Source: Jaltomata sinuosa
Lineage: Eukaryota > Streptophyta > Magnoliopsida > Solanales > Solanaceae
Length of the DNA: 64,000 nucleotides
Assembly (NCBI GenBank): GCA_003996215.1
Contig: QJPP01000818.1
Location: 310,001-374,000 of the forward strand
Direction: 5' to 3'
The notes below the pieces were generated by a model. The model saw nothing but the letters and a program-made list of their open reading frames with translations, was not told the origin of the DNA and searched no databases. Shown here piece by piece: positions 47,352 through 57,494 of the stretch. A program made the position numbers and the translations under genes. Each line of letters starts with the position of its first letter. Position 1 is the stretch's first letter.

Positions 47352-49528
47352 ACACCCCAGAAATCGATTTAGCTGTTAAACCTATTTTTTGTGAAATTGT
47401 AAAGTTCCTAGAGATCACGGACCATATCACAGACCGTTGTCCTAGACCACGATCCATAGTCTGCTCCTTGGTTGTTTTCTTCCATTAGTATATAAGTCAC
47501 TCGATGGCTTGTGGTTTGGAACCACAGCCTATCTTGTGGACTCATGGTTCGAGTTCCAGAGGACCCCCCATGAAGCATCCTAGAAATGGTTGATGACCTA
47601 TCCTTTTGAACCATGGGCCATCCTTTCATCCATAATCCCTAAGGATCAGAGGATCCTCATGCCCCTAAGTCAGAACCACGAGTCAACAAGACAGTCCATC
47701 ATTCTTAATCAAAGACCATAGAGTGACTCATGGAGTTGAGTTCCAGCAAGCTCCTAGAAGTGGCACCTGAAACCATGGATCAGTTGAAGGTTCATCATTT
47801 TAGTTGATGGTCCATAGACTGACTCGTGGTCTCTGAAGCTGAGTCTTTTTATCAGTTTTTCTCAATTAAATCCCAGGGGTATTTTTATAATTACCCACCA
47901 TTTTAACTCTTAAGTGAGGTCATTTTGGCCACTTTAAGTAGGGTTTCTACTCTTATTAACCTAAGTCTTTCATTATTCCTCATTCATCTACCAAAAGAGG
48001 AAAATAACTCCTTCAAGCTCCAAGTCTCACGATCCAAGTTCAAGCCTCCATTTCTTTTCATCTTAGATCAAGAAAGCTTCAATAAGGTATGTGGGTATTC
48101 AATAAGGGATCCTTTCGCCGTTGTGCCTAAAACCCCAAACTTTTACTTTGATCTTTCAAGTTATGAAATTAGGTTTCTTACACAAATTGGGAAATACTTA
48201 TCGGTTCAGTTTTAAAGCATCAATTCATGGTTTCTCATCACTTATCCATGATTTATTTGAAGTTCCTTAGTTGATTTCAAAAGCCCATGCATTAAAGACG
48301 ATTTGTCGTATGTTTTCACCACATTGCATGTTTTCAAGTAAAAATTGGCATGTTTAGATAACATGGCCTGAAGTGTTAAATAATTGCATGACTAATTCTT
48401 TAATCTATGAATTTAGAAAGAAAATTATATTTTGAATTATGGCTATCCTAAGTTTAAAGACTTATGAATTGAAATTGCATTACATTAGTTATGTCCTTAT
48501 GCTCTTCCAATAGTTTTGGACATCACATATATCTCTATTTTTTTATGAAAAGTTTGGGATTTAGATATGTCTACCTAATCTATAGATAGACTTGACATCA
48601 GATATTTCATTAGTTATGATCAGTTTTGGCATCAGATATGCCCCAGTATTATATGAGGTATATGTATGTTTTTGGGAGTGGTATTTAGCACCGAGTTGGA
48701 GGGGGTAAGAGTAACCTTAGTCCTAGAACTATGTGCCCCTGTAGGTTCATAAGTCCCTTCTATTGGGCATTAAAATTAGTAATTATGGCACAGATATGCC
48801 TCTATACCATGGCAAGGTATATTGGGTCCCCTTGATGGGGCAGATACATCAGATTCCATATAGCTCACATGGTCTATGTAAGTTAAGAGAACCTTCCATA
48901 GAAACAGTTTCAGATTTTAAAATGTATTTGACTCTTGCTCAGATTTCAGACTTACTACTTATGATTATGTTTTAACCTATGATATTGCATTTAGTCATTT
49001 ACATAACAGTTTTACCAATTTAGCATTATATCAGTTTCTATATCATATCCAGCATGTTTACTTCAGATTTTGCATATCTCACATATTCAGTACATTTTAT
49101 GGTACTGACACATATCTTGTGATGCATCCTCTTGATAATGCAGATTCAGGTTTCCTTCCTCAAACACGTGGCTAGAGATTGCAGGCCATTTAAATGGTGT
49201 TGGTGAGTCCTCATCTCCCGAGGACCGGTTCTTGAGTTTATCTTATTATCGTCCTTTAAGTATTTAGAGTTAGATGAAGTCTTGTCTCAGTAACTCCTTA
49301 TGTCATATGTCGAGGCTTTTCAGACATAGACAGTGTTTGAGTCTCTCTTTTTAGATTATGTTCCAACTTGACTTTATCATATTTGGATTGGTCTACCTAA
49401 CTTATTATTTATGCTTCTGCTATGTTTTATTATGATTACCTGATTTATTCTATGACCAAGGGTTAACTTGGGGAACTTGTGGTCCTAGGTCCCATGTTAC
49501 ATATAGGGGGTATCCTCAGGGCATGACA
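47352..49528 (+). repeat. 3' LTR of F
   Basis: 2177 bp, ends GGGCATGACA. It differs from the 5' LTR at roughly a tenth of sites by eye, so the insertion is old. Confidence 0.9.
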
Positions 49529-49533
49529 ATTTA

Positions 49534-50500
49534 TGGCTACCCCAATTCTTCAAGACACTATGGCTAGGACTCTGAGTCTTTCAGAGGGAGTATCACAGGT
49601 GGGGGAAGTACCCAATTCTTTGAGCAGTGCTATGACTAGATTTGAGGTTACATGTCTCCAGCAAGGTTGTATGTCGGTTTTGGAGTATGAGGCAAGGTTT
49701 CACGAGGTGATTAGGCATACTACTAGGACTGTGCCTACGAAGTTTGAGAGAGTTCAGGGTTTTATTGGAGGATTGATTTTACCACTCTATCTGGTGACAG
49801 AGCACTTGGTGATAGTTGGGACTACCTTTCTTCTGGTGGTGGATCATGCTTGGGCTATAAAGGGGTTATGTTGTGATGCATATGAAGGTAGTGGTAAGAG
49901 GCATCATTGTCAGGGTAGTTTCTGTGGTTCTCAGTCTTGAGGTAGGGTATTCTTAGGTAGAGATCAATTTGATTGCTTTTTGCCTAGCAGGATAGTTTTG
50001 ATGGCCTCACAGGGTTTTGAGGTTGGTTATACTGAGTATGTTGAGCAGAGCAGATATGGGGCAGGTCTGGTTTCTCAGGGTTTGCATTCACAGTGTGTAG
50101 GTTGTAGTATCCAGTCAGGCTGTGCGAGATCTTCCCATTGGGCTTCATCTGGTAAAAGTTTTGTCTAGTGTGGTGAGTGTGGGCACTTTTCTTGGGATTA
50201 CCCCACAATCATGCCTTCTAGTAAGCAGAGTGAAAAAGTTTTATTTCTCAGGGTTCTAGTGCCACTGGCCTGAGGTGGTATGTAGGGTAGTAGGGGTGGT
50301 CCCCAGGCAATGAGAGGTGGTGTGCAAGGTAGTAGGGGTGGTCCCCAGGTAGCTAGAGGTGGCTTTCGGCTAGGTGGTTCAGGTATCCATCCAGATATGA
50401 TAGGCACCATGCGTCAGAGTAGGGCTTCCTTGGGTTTCTATGGTTGTCGAGTGATTGGTCACTTTTCTAGAGATTGTCCCTGATGTGGAACGATCAATCC
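49534..50500 (+). pseudogene. E gag, second piece
   Basis: Continues the frame broken by F: ATPILQDTMARTLSLSEG, then at once CLQQGCMSVLEYEARFHEV (about 49655-49710) and ERVQGFIGGL. In C the equivalent SEYETHFYQL is preceded by a gag core of about 150 residues (FLRLALL…WSEFYEAF); here that core is absent. Further on are GECGHFSWDYP (about 50170) and GCRVIGHFSRDCP (about 50445), two zinc-knuckle-like motifs, separated by a Gly/Arg-rich repeat with GSRGGPQ. Several stops. Confidence 0.8.
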
Positions 50501-52020
50501 TTCAGCATAAACTACTAAATCCAAAGATAGACATAGAGAGTCTGATGCCCCTCTTAGTAGGTCAGAGGTGGAGGTTACAAATATCATTGCTACATGTTCG
50601 GTCTTTGTTATCATTAGCTAAGTTTTGGTATTGCTTACTTTGCAGATCTACCTTTTTTTATGTATCTGTATATCTACCCACTTGTTTCTCATTTTGTTGT
50701 ATGAATAGAGTTTACAGTGTTTGTGCATGTGATTTCTCGGTAGGATAATTCTTTTGAGTAATGCATAAGGTCTGTTATCTTTGGGAGGTGACTACTCTGG
50801 GTTATGACTCATGGGTAGGTCTTGTTGCTTTATTTTTGGCCTTCCCTGTGGTTCTAGAGTTTGTTTGAGTATTTCAATTTCTAATAGTTTTGGGTGGTCG
50901 TTGCCTAGGCCATTATCTCATATTTACTAGAAATCTTTCAGTTTGTATGGTGCGGTACTGGTAGTTATGTACTAGGAGAAGTTGTTTTATCTTAAAGAGA
51001 GTAGTGTTGGACGTGCAAATGGGTATCAGGTGGTTTTTCTTTTCTTGAGAGGTTAGAATAGACCCTCTTTACTTAATTATTTTAGGAGGCTAGCTGGTTT
51101 ATGGGTTGTTTTCATTATTTTCCTCAGATTCTAGTTTGGTTGAGTTTGGACTATAGCATTGTGGTTGAGTTCGGAACTCGTCCTCTTCTTTTCCCACCTT
51201 ACCGAGTGGCACCAGTAGAGATGTAGGAGCTAAAGGAACTGCTCAATGATCTTTTGAGAAGGAGATTTTCAGGTCTAATGTATATTTGCAAAGGGTTATG
51301 TTTGGTTTCAAAAAGGAGGGGGATGAGTCTTTGTATATGTGTGTGGATTATGGGTAGCCGACAAAGGTGACGACTGAGGGTATGCTTTGGTTTTGCTTAT
51401 TGATGACTTGTTTGATCAACTACAGAGTGCAGTGGCATTCTCCTTAGATGAATTTAAGTTCAGTATTCCTTCTAGTAGAGATCGAGGTGGTGGACATTAC
51501 CTGGACTACCTTTGGGGGCTTGTTGAATTAGCTATTATTTTCCTTGTTATGCCTTTTGGGTGATCCAAGCCTCAGCAGCATCTATGGATTGGCCACATTG
51601 TATATTCAGATCCTAGTTGACTCCAGTTTCTATAGTGTTCATCAGCGACATAAGACTCTACTCAAGGTTTTGACAAAAGTATGACTGGTATTTAAAGTTG
51701 GGTTTTAGAATCGTGGGATAGCAGGTTACTACAGATGGTTCGTGGAAGGTTCTCTTCGGTTGCCACATCTTTGAGGTAGAAGGCAGTGAGTATGGATAAC
51801 TTAGCTTTTCTATTTCAATTTCAGAGAAGTTTTTGGTCTTGGACATCTAGTCCTTCGGTAACCATTTGGTTAAGCTTGACTTTCCATATCCCAGTAGAGT
51901 TCTTGCAAATGTTGCGGTCCATTTTACCTTGGTTGGACAGATTCTGCGGCGCCAGTTTGAGGATCAACATTTGTGGGTTATATGTGATCAAATTGTATGG
52001 GTTGAGGCCAGCAGGGCTAC
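50500..52020 (+). pseudogene. E pol remnant
   Basis: A heavily eroded, shortened pol. Recognisable scraps are PPYRVAP-like residues before RT (about 51200), ELKELLNDLLRRRF (51228-51270), LLIDDLFDQLQSAVAF (about 51395) and FVMPFG-like residues (51545). The RT catalytic box is not found. The last 130 bp read VKLDFPYPSRVLANV…RQFEDQHL, which resembles the linker between RNase H and integrase. It is cut at 52020 by element G; E's integrase and 3' LTR are not in the window. Confidence 0.65.
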
Positions 52021-52588
52021 TGATACTAGCATGGATAGCATGGTTGACACGAGCATGGATAGTATAGATGACACGTACGATGTTCATGCAAAAGAAAGCA
52101 TACAATGTGTGGGTGGTCCATTAAAGTGAGGTGGAAGGAGGAATTCAAGAATTCCCAAAAGAAGGCAACCAAACAAGGCCCTTATTTCATTAAGGGCAAA
52201 ACTGTAATAGCTAGTGTCTTCTTATTCCCTAGTATAAGTAGTAGCTTTTCTTCATTTTGGAAGACTAGTTTTTGCATATTGAAGATTGATACTCTAAACT
52301 TGTAGTTGCTAGTGTAAGGCTTAGTGTAATTCCCTTAAGGAATTAGTGAGTGATTAGGGTGACTCTCTTGATTGTTAGTTTAACTTCTTTACTTAATTAA
52401 TCGAAGGTCTCCCACTTGTGGATTTCATTTAGGTTTCCTTGATTAGTTGAGTTGAATTAGTATCTAGTTGTTGGAATCAATTGGGAGGTGAGGGTTTTAG
52501 CCCCTTGTTGCCCATAATTTCAATTCCTAGTTATTAATTCTCATATCTTTTCCTTCGTTTCTTCTTGTTTGTTGTATTCCCGTTATCA
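52021..52588 (+). repeat. 5' LTR of G
   Basis: 568 bp, TGATACTAGCATGG to CGTTATCA. Its start has three near-repeats of AGCATGGATAG (52028-52065). TATA-like TATAAGTA at 52233-52240 (57139-57146 in the 3' LTR). No CpG dyad array. Confidence 0.92.
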
Positions 52589-52590
52589 TT

Positions 52591-52602
52591 TGGTATCAGA
52601 GC
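52591..52602 (+). other. Primer-binding site of G
   Basis: TGGTATCAGAGC, exact for the initiator-Met type, two bases after the LTR end. Confidence 0.92.
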
Positions 52603-53737
52603 TTGGTTTAGATTTGTTTCCACAAATCTAAGTCTTGGGAATTTGATATCTTCAAAATCCAAAAAAAAAAAAAAAAAATCCGAAAATTTTCTTGTTTGAT
52701 TTCTTGTTTTTGACACTAGATCCTTGTTCCCTAGTGTTTTTTGAGTCTAAATTTTAAATTTCGTGCGATTTGGAGTTGTAGAAGTGGAGTTGCCATTAAA
52801 GTGTTTTGAGCTTTTAAAGCTTTACAAACTTTGAAAGTGGGTCTATTGATTAAGGAGGAATTGGAGCTTAAAAATCATTGGGGTTTGTTCTCTACGTTAA
52901 GGGGAAGCTAATCCTAAAATTTGAGCCAATTCCGAGCTCATTTGAAGGTATTGGTGTTTAGTGTGTGTTCTTGGTGTTCTAGGTGTTTTTGATATTCATC
53001 AAGAACATCTTGAAGAAGAAGAAGCCAAAAGGTACGTTTGATCCAACTTTTCCAAGTCAAAGTGGTCAAAATGTTTGTTGGGTCCACAAGTGGAATTTAA
53101 AAAAAAAAAAAAAATTCCACGTGGACCTGCCACTCAGCCGCCACATCAGCGCGTGACTACAGTTTCAGAGGGCTCATTTCTGCAGGTTTTTACACTTAGT
53201 TTTTTGAGGGGTCTCAAATTTTGGGACCCCAAAATTTTTCTAAGTGTTGGAACTTTTAAGACCCCAATTTTTTCTAAGTGTTGGAACTTCAAACTTCTTC
53301 TTCTACACTCATTTTTCTTAGATTTCTCAACTATTTAACAACTAATTAACATCTTTAATTACTTGTTAACTAGTTTTTAAACATCAAATCATCTCTTTGA
53401 TTCTCCAAATTAAGCAACAACAAGTGGTTTCTCCTACTTTTGTTACTTAATTCTTGAGTCCGAATTCTTTCGTGCTTCTTCCTTCTTCTTTTCTTGTTTT
53501 GTTTCGTTGATTAATTTCTTGATTCAAGTCCGTTTAGAGTCTTTCAAGTCGTCCTTCTTTCAAGAGTCACAGGAATCTACTCCTCCACAAAGGATAGGTG
53601 ACCTTGAGTTGATTGAGTGGAGCTAGTTCACTAACAATTTTGAGACGACGCCATAGAAGATGAGTTGAGAATTTACATACTAGTGATGTGAGGCTTTTTT
53701 TTCTACTAATATTGTTTGTTGAGTTTTTGTAGGTACA
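52603..53737 (+). other. Leader of G
   Basis: A/T-rich leader of about 1.1 kb with A-runs near 52661-52678 and 53098-53114 and no long frame. AAAAG/GTACGT at 53027-53037 looks like a splice donor and TTTTTGTAG at 53724-53732 like an acceptor just before the ATG, so a leader intron of about 700 bases (53032-53732) is possible. That is inference only. Confidence 0.55.
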
Positions 53738-56700
53738 ATGTCTAATCATTTTCCTTATAACCATGGAGGAAGGAGCTTGGTGAACAAAATGGGGACGAAT
53801 TTCAATGTGTCAAGGAGGGTGACCAATATGAATGAAAGGGTGGTTGAAACAAATGGGAGGTTTGGAGGTATAGAGGAAAGGGTAAAAAGGATGGATAGTA
53901 TGAATGAAAGGAGGTTCCTTATGACAAGTCAAAGTGAAGAAACAAGAAGGACCTCGGGTCAAGAATTCAACCTATACTACCCCCAACCAAATTGGAACCA
54001 ATCCTACCCTCAAACTTCATTCCGAATGAACCCAAGCTATGATAGGCAAGTCACCCCACATCCAAATACACAACCATATCATCCACCACAAAGGAGTCCT
54101 TTTGTGGAAAACCAAGATAGAAGCCAAGCACCTCCACAAAATATATCACATGCATCCTTGCATGTACCTTATGTTCCAACCCAACAACACTACCCACAAG
54201 TACCCTACCAAGATATCTATTATCAAAACCCTCTTTATGATGAAATGTGTGAAGAGGTTAGCCCGAATGAATGGTGGGAAAGACCCGAAGGCTTTGGTAT
54301 GAACCAAGGCATCATGAGATGTCAAGGAAAATGGGATAGTGGAGATAGGTATAGGAATGAAGGAGGAAGGTGTGAAGATCGAAGTGATCGATATGGTGGT
54401 CAAGGTGTTCCAAATCATGGGATGGGTGACAACATGGCGAGTCTTCCAATGTTCCAAGATGGTAGTCAAGCTATTCAAGCTAACTACAACACAAAAGGGG
54501 AAGACCAAGCCTATGGAGGTAATCATGATATACCTCAATCTTCTTCTCCTTCTATCAGTCGATGTTATAAGTGTCAAGGTGAAGGACGTATTGCTAGAAA
54601 TTATCCACAAAAGAGGTCAAATGTTATCTTGTGTGATGAACCTTGTGCTAAAAATTTGATAGAGTATGAGGTTGGGAATGTTTGTGATGAACCTAAGGTT
54701 AGGCATGATGAAGCAACCTCAAATGTTGTTGATGAGAAATTGGAGAAGGATTTGAACTCTTCTTGTGATCTAAAGAGAATCATGGGGGATCTTTCTAAAG
54801 AGGAACTTGATCAAAGTGTGAACCTATTTCATGCAAGGTTCAAGATGATGGATTGGGTATGTTCCTTGGTCATTGATGGTAGGAGTAGTACTAATGTGGT
54901 GAGTTGCACTATGGTTGATAGAATGAAGCTTCCTACACAAAGACACCCAAAGCCATACACACTTCAATGTCTCATTGAGAATTATGAAGTAGAGGTAACC
55001 AAACAAGTGGTCGTGAATTTTAGCATTGGCAAGTATCGAGATGAGGTGTTATGTGATGTTTTTCCCATTCAATCTTGTCATATGTTGTTTGGTAGACCTT
55101 GGCTAGCCGGTAGGGATGTTCGATATCAAGTGGAGTCCAATAAATACTCATTTGTATTTGGAGGACGAAGGCACATTCTTGTACCTTTAACACCCTATCA
55201 AGTGAGTGAGGACTACAAGATAATGAGGGAGCTTCAGAAAGTACTTAAGAGAGAAGAACTTGAAAAGGAGAAGAAAGAATTGGCTCAAGAAGGAAAGTTG
55301 TATGAGATTGATGAGCCAAGAAGTGACTTAAAAGAGGTGCACAAGGAGCACTTAATTTTGGGACTTGCCAATACCAATCCCCTGTTATCTACTAACCATG
55401 GTGCTAGCATTTTGCCTAGTACCATCCCTTCTCTTTTGCAGGTTCATGGACAAATATTTCTAAAGGAGGATCCGAACAAAGTCCCTCATGAACAAAGGGT
55501 TGAAGGCCTAATAATAGAGCTACCTAGAAAGTCAACTCTTAAGAAGAAACACAAAGACCAAGTCTATGGGTCCAAAATGAGGCATTGGAGGGAAAGCTTT
55601 GGGAAACCAAGTGTGGTGCACAAGAATGCAGACTCAAAAGCCCGTCTTCAAGGTATGTACCCTTCCCCTCTTATTCCAAGCAATCCTTGGAGTCATGATG
55701 ACACTTTTCCTATGGTAGGTAGGTTTTGGAAATTGTATGACCTCATACCCTACCATGAGAGTGATGATATAGCCCCAATGTATTCATGGTTGGTTTTGGA
55801 TATGCTTAAGTTATGTGTGTTTCATGTTTTGAATGCCAACCATAGTTATTGTTTGGGAAAGAATCCATGGTGCATTCGTGATGCCCGATTTATGTATTCT
55901 ACTCCTTGTCACACTTATGTGGTTAGACAAGTTGAGGTGTTAGGATGGATTCTTAAAAGCATGACTCCATTTGATTATCCATTCTTTGTGGGAGTTTGTT
56001 TGAGGAATAATAATGAAGTGTACTTGAAATGCTTAATCTCGTCCTCTTATGTTCCAAATTGTGAATGCCATCTTGTTAACATTCTTTTCTTAAAGTGTGT
56101 ATTTGCAATTGAGAACCCTCGAGTGGATGCTAAGTTGCTTATTTATTTTTGGGAGAGTCCATGGATATTGAAAGCTCCTTGTCACCTTCATAGGGTTGGA
56201 CAAGTTGAAGTTTCAAATGGAACTTTTGGAAGCATGTTTGGTTCTATGATAGGAGGGACCCCAAATCCTTGGGAGTATTATTTGGCATGGAGGGATTTGA
56301 CTCCTAATAAATCCCTCGACTATTCTAGTAGCATGGCTTTGTTGGTGCACTTTCTTCCTTTGGAAAGTTGTCTTATAGAGAGGATTGTTTTGTGCTTAAA
56401 ATGTCTCTTCTTATCTATCAGTGTCCTTATCATTTGGCATGCCCTAGATGAGAATAGTGAGCTTAACACCTTTCTCTACTACCTTTTTGCTTATGATGAT
56501 ACCTGTAGTGGTGTGAGATTTATTTTGTATGGAGGTAAAGATATGTGGGTCTTTTACTTTTTTGACCCGAATGAACCCTTATGGGTGAGTGCACCACTTT
56601 TGGTGTGGCCTCCTTGTGAGATAATGAAACAATTGTGTCTTATGGCTCCAAAGTTAGATATGATACTTGATGCCACAAAGACCTTTGTGTTTGCCTTATC

Positions 56701-56929
56701 TCTTGATGTTTATCATAACCAAAACCTTTGCACCTTGTACGATGAGTTGTTTTTATTGGAAGAAAATAATATTTGGTTATATCTCAAATTTGTGCCTCCT
56801 TGGCATGGTGATATTGTTGCTAACCCTTGTACTAACCCTCATGCTTTGAGGATGTTTTGGTTGTTGTCCTCTCATGTGTCTTTAAGGTTTGGATTCGAGG
56901 ATGAATCCTTTTCAAGAAGGGGAGAATGA
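53738..56929 (+). CDS. Gag-protease-like protein with a large unrecognised C-terminal domain
   Basis: 1063 codons without a stop. Residues 1-270: Gln/Pro/Tyr-rich gag-like region with VVETNGRFGGIEERVKRMD (coiled-coil-like) and PYVPTQQHYPQVPYQDIYYQ. At 276-290 a zinc knuckle with CYKC kept, but the usual His and last Cys replaced by Arg and Tyr. 360-480: chromovirus-type aspartic protease with LLFGRPW-like MLFGRPWLAG and VPLTPYQV; its active site reads DGRSSTN where relatives have DGG, so the Gly of DxG is Arg. 520-570: SLLQ-type linker that normally leads to RT. About 610-1048: no RT, but an unrecognised Trp/Cys/His-rich domain with two related segments (about 709-734 and 807-825) and a hydrophobic run (about 883-903). 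The stop TGA is the first three bases of the 3' LTR. Start: first ATG after the leader. Confidence 0.85.
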   Translation: MSNHFPYNHGGRSLVNKMGTNFNVSRRVTNMNERVVETNGRFGGIEERVKRMDSMNERRFLMTSQSEETRRTSGQEFNLYYPQPNWNQSYPQTSFRMNPSYDRQVTPHPNTQPYHPPQRSPFVENQDRSQAPPQNISHASLHVPYVPTQQHYPQVPYQDIYYQNPLYDEMCEEVSPNEWWERPEGFGMNQGIMRCQGKWDSGDRYRNEGGRCEDRSDRYGGQGVPNHGMGDNMASLPMFQDGSQAIQANYNTKGEDQAYGGNHDIPQSSSPSISRCYKCQGEGRIARNYPQKRSNVILCDEPCAKNLIEYEVGNVCDEPKVRHDEATSNVVDEKLEKDLNSSCDLKRIMGDLSKEELDQSVNLFHARFKMMDWVCSLVIDGRSSTNVVSCTMVDRMKLPTQRHPKPYTLQCLIENYEVEVTKQVVVNFSIGKYRDEVLCDVFPIQSCHMLFGRPWLAGRDVRYQVESNKYSFVFGGRRHILVPLTPYQVSEDYKIMRELQKVLKREELEKEKKELAQEGKLYEIDEPRSDLKEVHKEHLILGLANTNPLLSTNHGASILPSTIPSLLQVHGQIFLKEDPNKVPHEQRVEGLIIELPRKSTLKKKHKDQVYGSKMRHWRESFGKPSVVHKNADSKARLQGMYPSPLIPSNPWSHDDTFPMVGRFWKLYDLIPYHESDDIAPMYSWLVLDMLKLCVFHVLNANHSYCLGKNPWCIRDARFMYSTPCHTYVVRQVEVLGWILKSMTPFDYPFFVGVCLRNNNEVYLKCLISSSYVPNCECHLVNILFLKCVFAIENPRVDAKLLIYFWESPWILKAPCHLHRVGQVEVSNGTFGSMFGSMIGGTPNPWEYYLAWRDLTPNKSLDYSSSMALLVHFLPLESCLIERIVLCLKCLFLSISVLIIWHALDENSELNTFLYYLFAYDDTCSGVRFILYGGKDMWVFYFFDPNEPLWVSAPLLVWPPCEIMKQLCLMAPKLDMILDATKTFVFALSLDVYHNQNLCTLYDELFLLEENNIWLYLKFVPPWHGDIVANPCTNPHALRMFWLLSSHVSLRFGFEDESFSRRGE
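56913..56926 (+). other. Polypurine tract of G (coding)
   Basis: CAAGAAGGGGAGAA directly before the LTR. It is translated as part of the end of the open frame (RRGE). In another frame the same bases read NPFQEGEND, which resembles the C-terminus of pol in related full-length chromoviruses. Confidence 0.85.
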
Positions 56930-57494
56930 TACTAGCATGGATAGCATGGTTGACACGAGCATGGATGGTATAGATAACACGTACGATGTTCATGAAAAGG
57001 AAAGCATACAATGTGAGGGTGGTCCATTAAAGTGAGGTGGAAGGAGGAATTCAAGAATTCCCAAAAGAAGGCAACCAAACAAGGCCCTTACTTCATTAAG
57101 GGCAAAACTGTAATAGCTAGTGTCTTCTTATTCCCTAGTATAAGTAGTAGCTTTTCTTCATTTTGGAAGACTAGTTTTTGCATATTGAGGATTGATACTC
57201 TAAACTTGTAGTTGCTAGTGTAAGGCTTAGTGTAATTCTCTTAAGGAATTAGTGAGTGATTAGGGTGACTCTCTTGATTGTTAGTTTAACTTCTTTACTT
57301 AATTAATCGAAGGTCTCCCACTTGTGGATTTCATTTAGGTTTCCTTGATTAGTTGAGTTGAATTAGTATGTAGTTGTTGGAATCAATTGGGAGGTGAGGG
57401 TTTTAGCCCCTTGTTGCCCATAATTTCAATTCCTAGTTATTAATCCTCATATCTTTTCCTTCGTTTCTTCTTGTTTGTTGTATTTCCGTTATCA
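56927..57494 (+). repeat. 3' LTR of G
   Basis: 568 bp, same ends as the 5' copy, no length change between them. Confidence 0.92.

Larger units (their letters stand above)
40148..49528 (+). mobile_element. Element F: Tekay/Del-type chromovirus
   Basis: 9381 bp in the gag of E, flanked by ATTTA (40143-40147, 49529-49533). The undisturbed counterpart in I (GGATTTATAGCTACC, 63823 onward) confirms the duplication. LTRs of 2190 and 2177 bp, initiator-Met primer site, gag, protease, RT, RNase H, integrase and chromodomain in order, then a polypurine tract. The outer ends read ACACCC…TGACA; the usual leading TG is not visible, so the left edge may be off by a few bases. Many stops and frameshifts. 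Confidence 0.92.
52021..57494 (+). mobile_element. Element G: young non-autonomous Ty3-type element
   Basis: 5474 bp with two 568-bp LTRs that differ at 11 sites by my count (about 2%), an initiator-Met primer site, a 1.1-kb leader, one open frame of 1063 codons and a polypurine tract. The left flank (GCTAC) is pol of E; the right flank (CCATT) is gag of H, an unrelated Athila remnant. The flanks do not match, so the element is probably a recombinant between two G copies, or lost a flank by deletion. RT, RNase H and integrase are absent, so mobility would depend on a relative. Confidence 0.9.

Noticed and set aside
52661..52678. A-run suggesting a retroposed mRNA tail
   Set aside because: It lies in the leader of G just after the primer site; no gene-like sequence precedes it and no duplication flanks it.
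56384..56446. Hydrophobic run in G as evidence for an envelope-type protein
   Set aside because: One hydrophobic stretch without a signal peptide or a second membrane segment is too little; kept only as a descriptive note.
53738..56929. Reading G as a host gene or an integrated pararetrovirus
   Set aside because: It is framed by two near-identical 568-bp LTRs, an initiator-Met primer site and a polypurine tract, and the gag-protease order is that of Ty3 elements.
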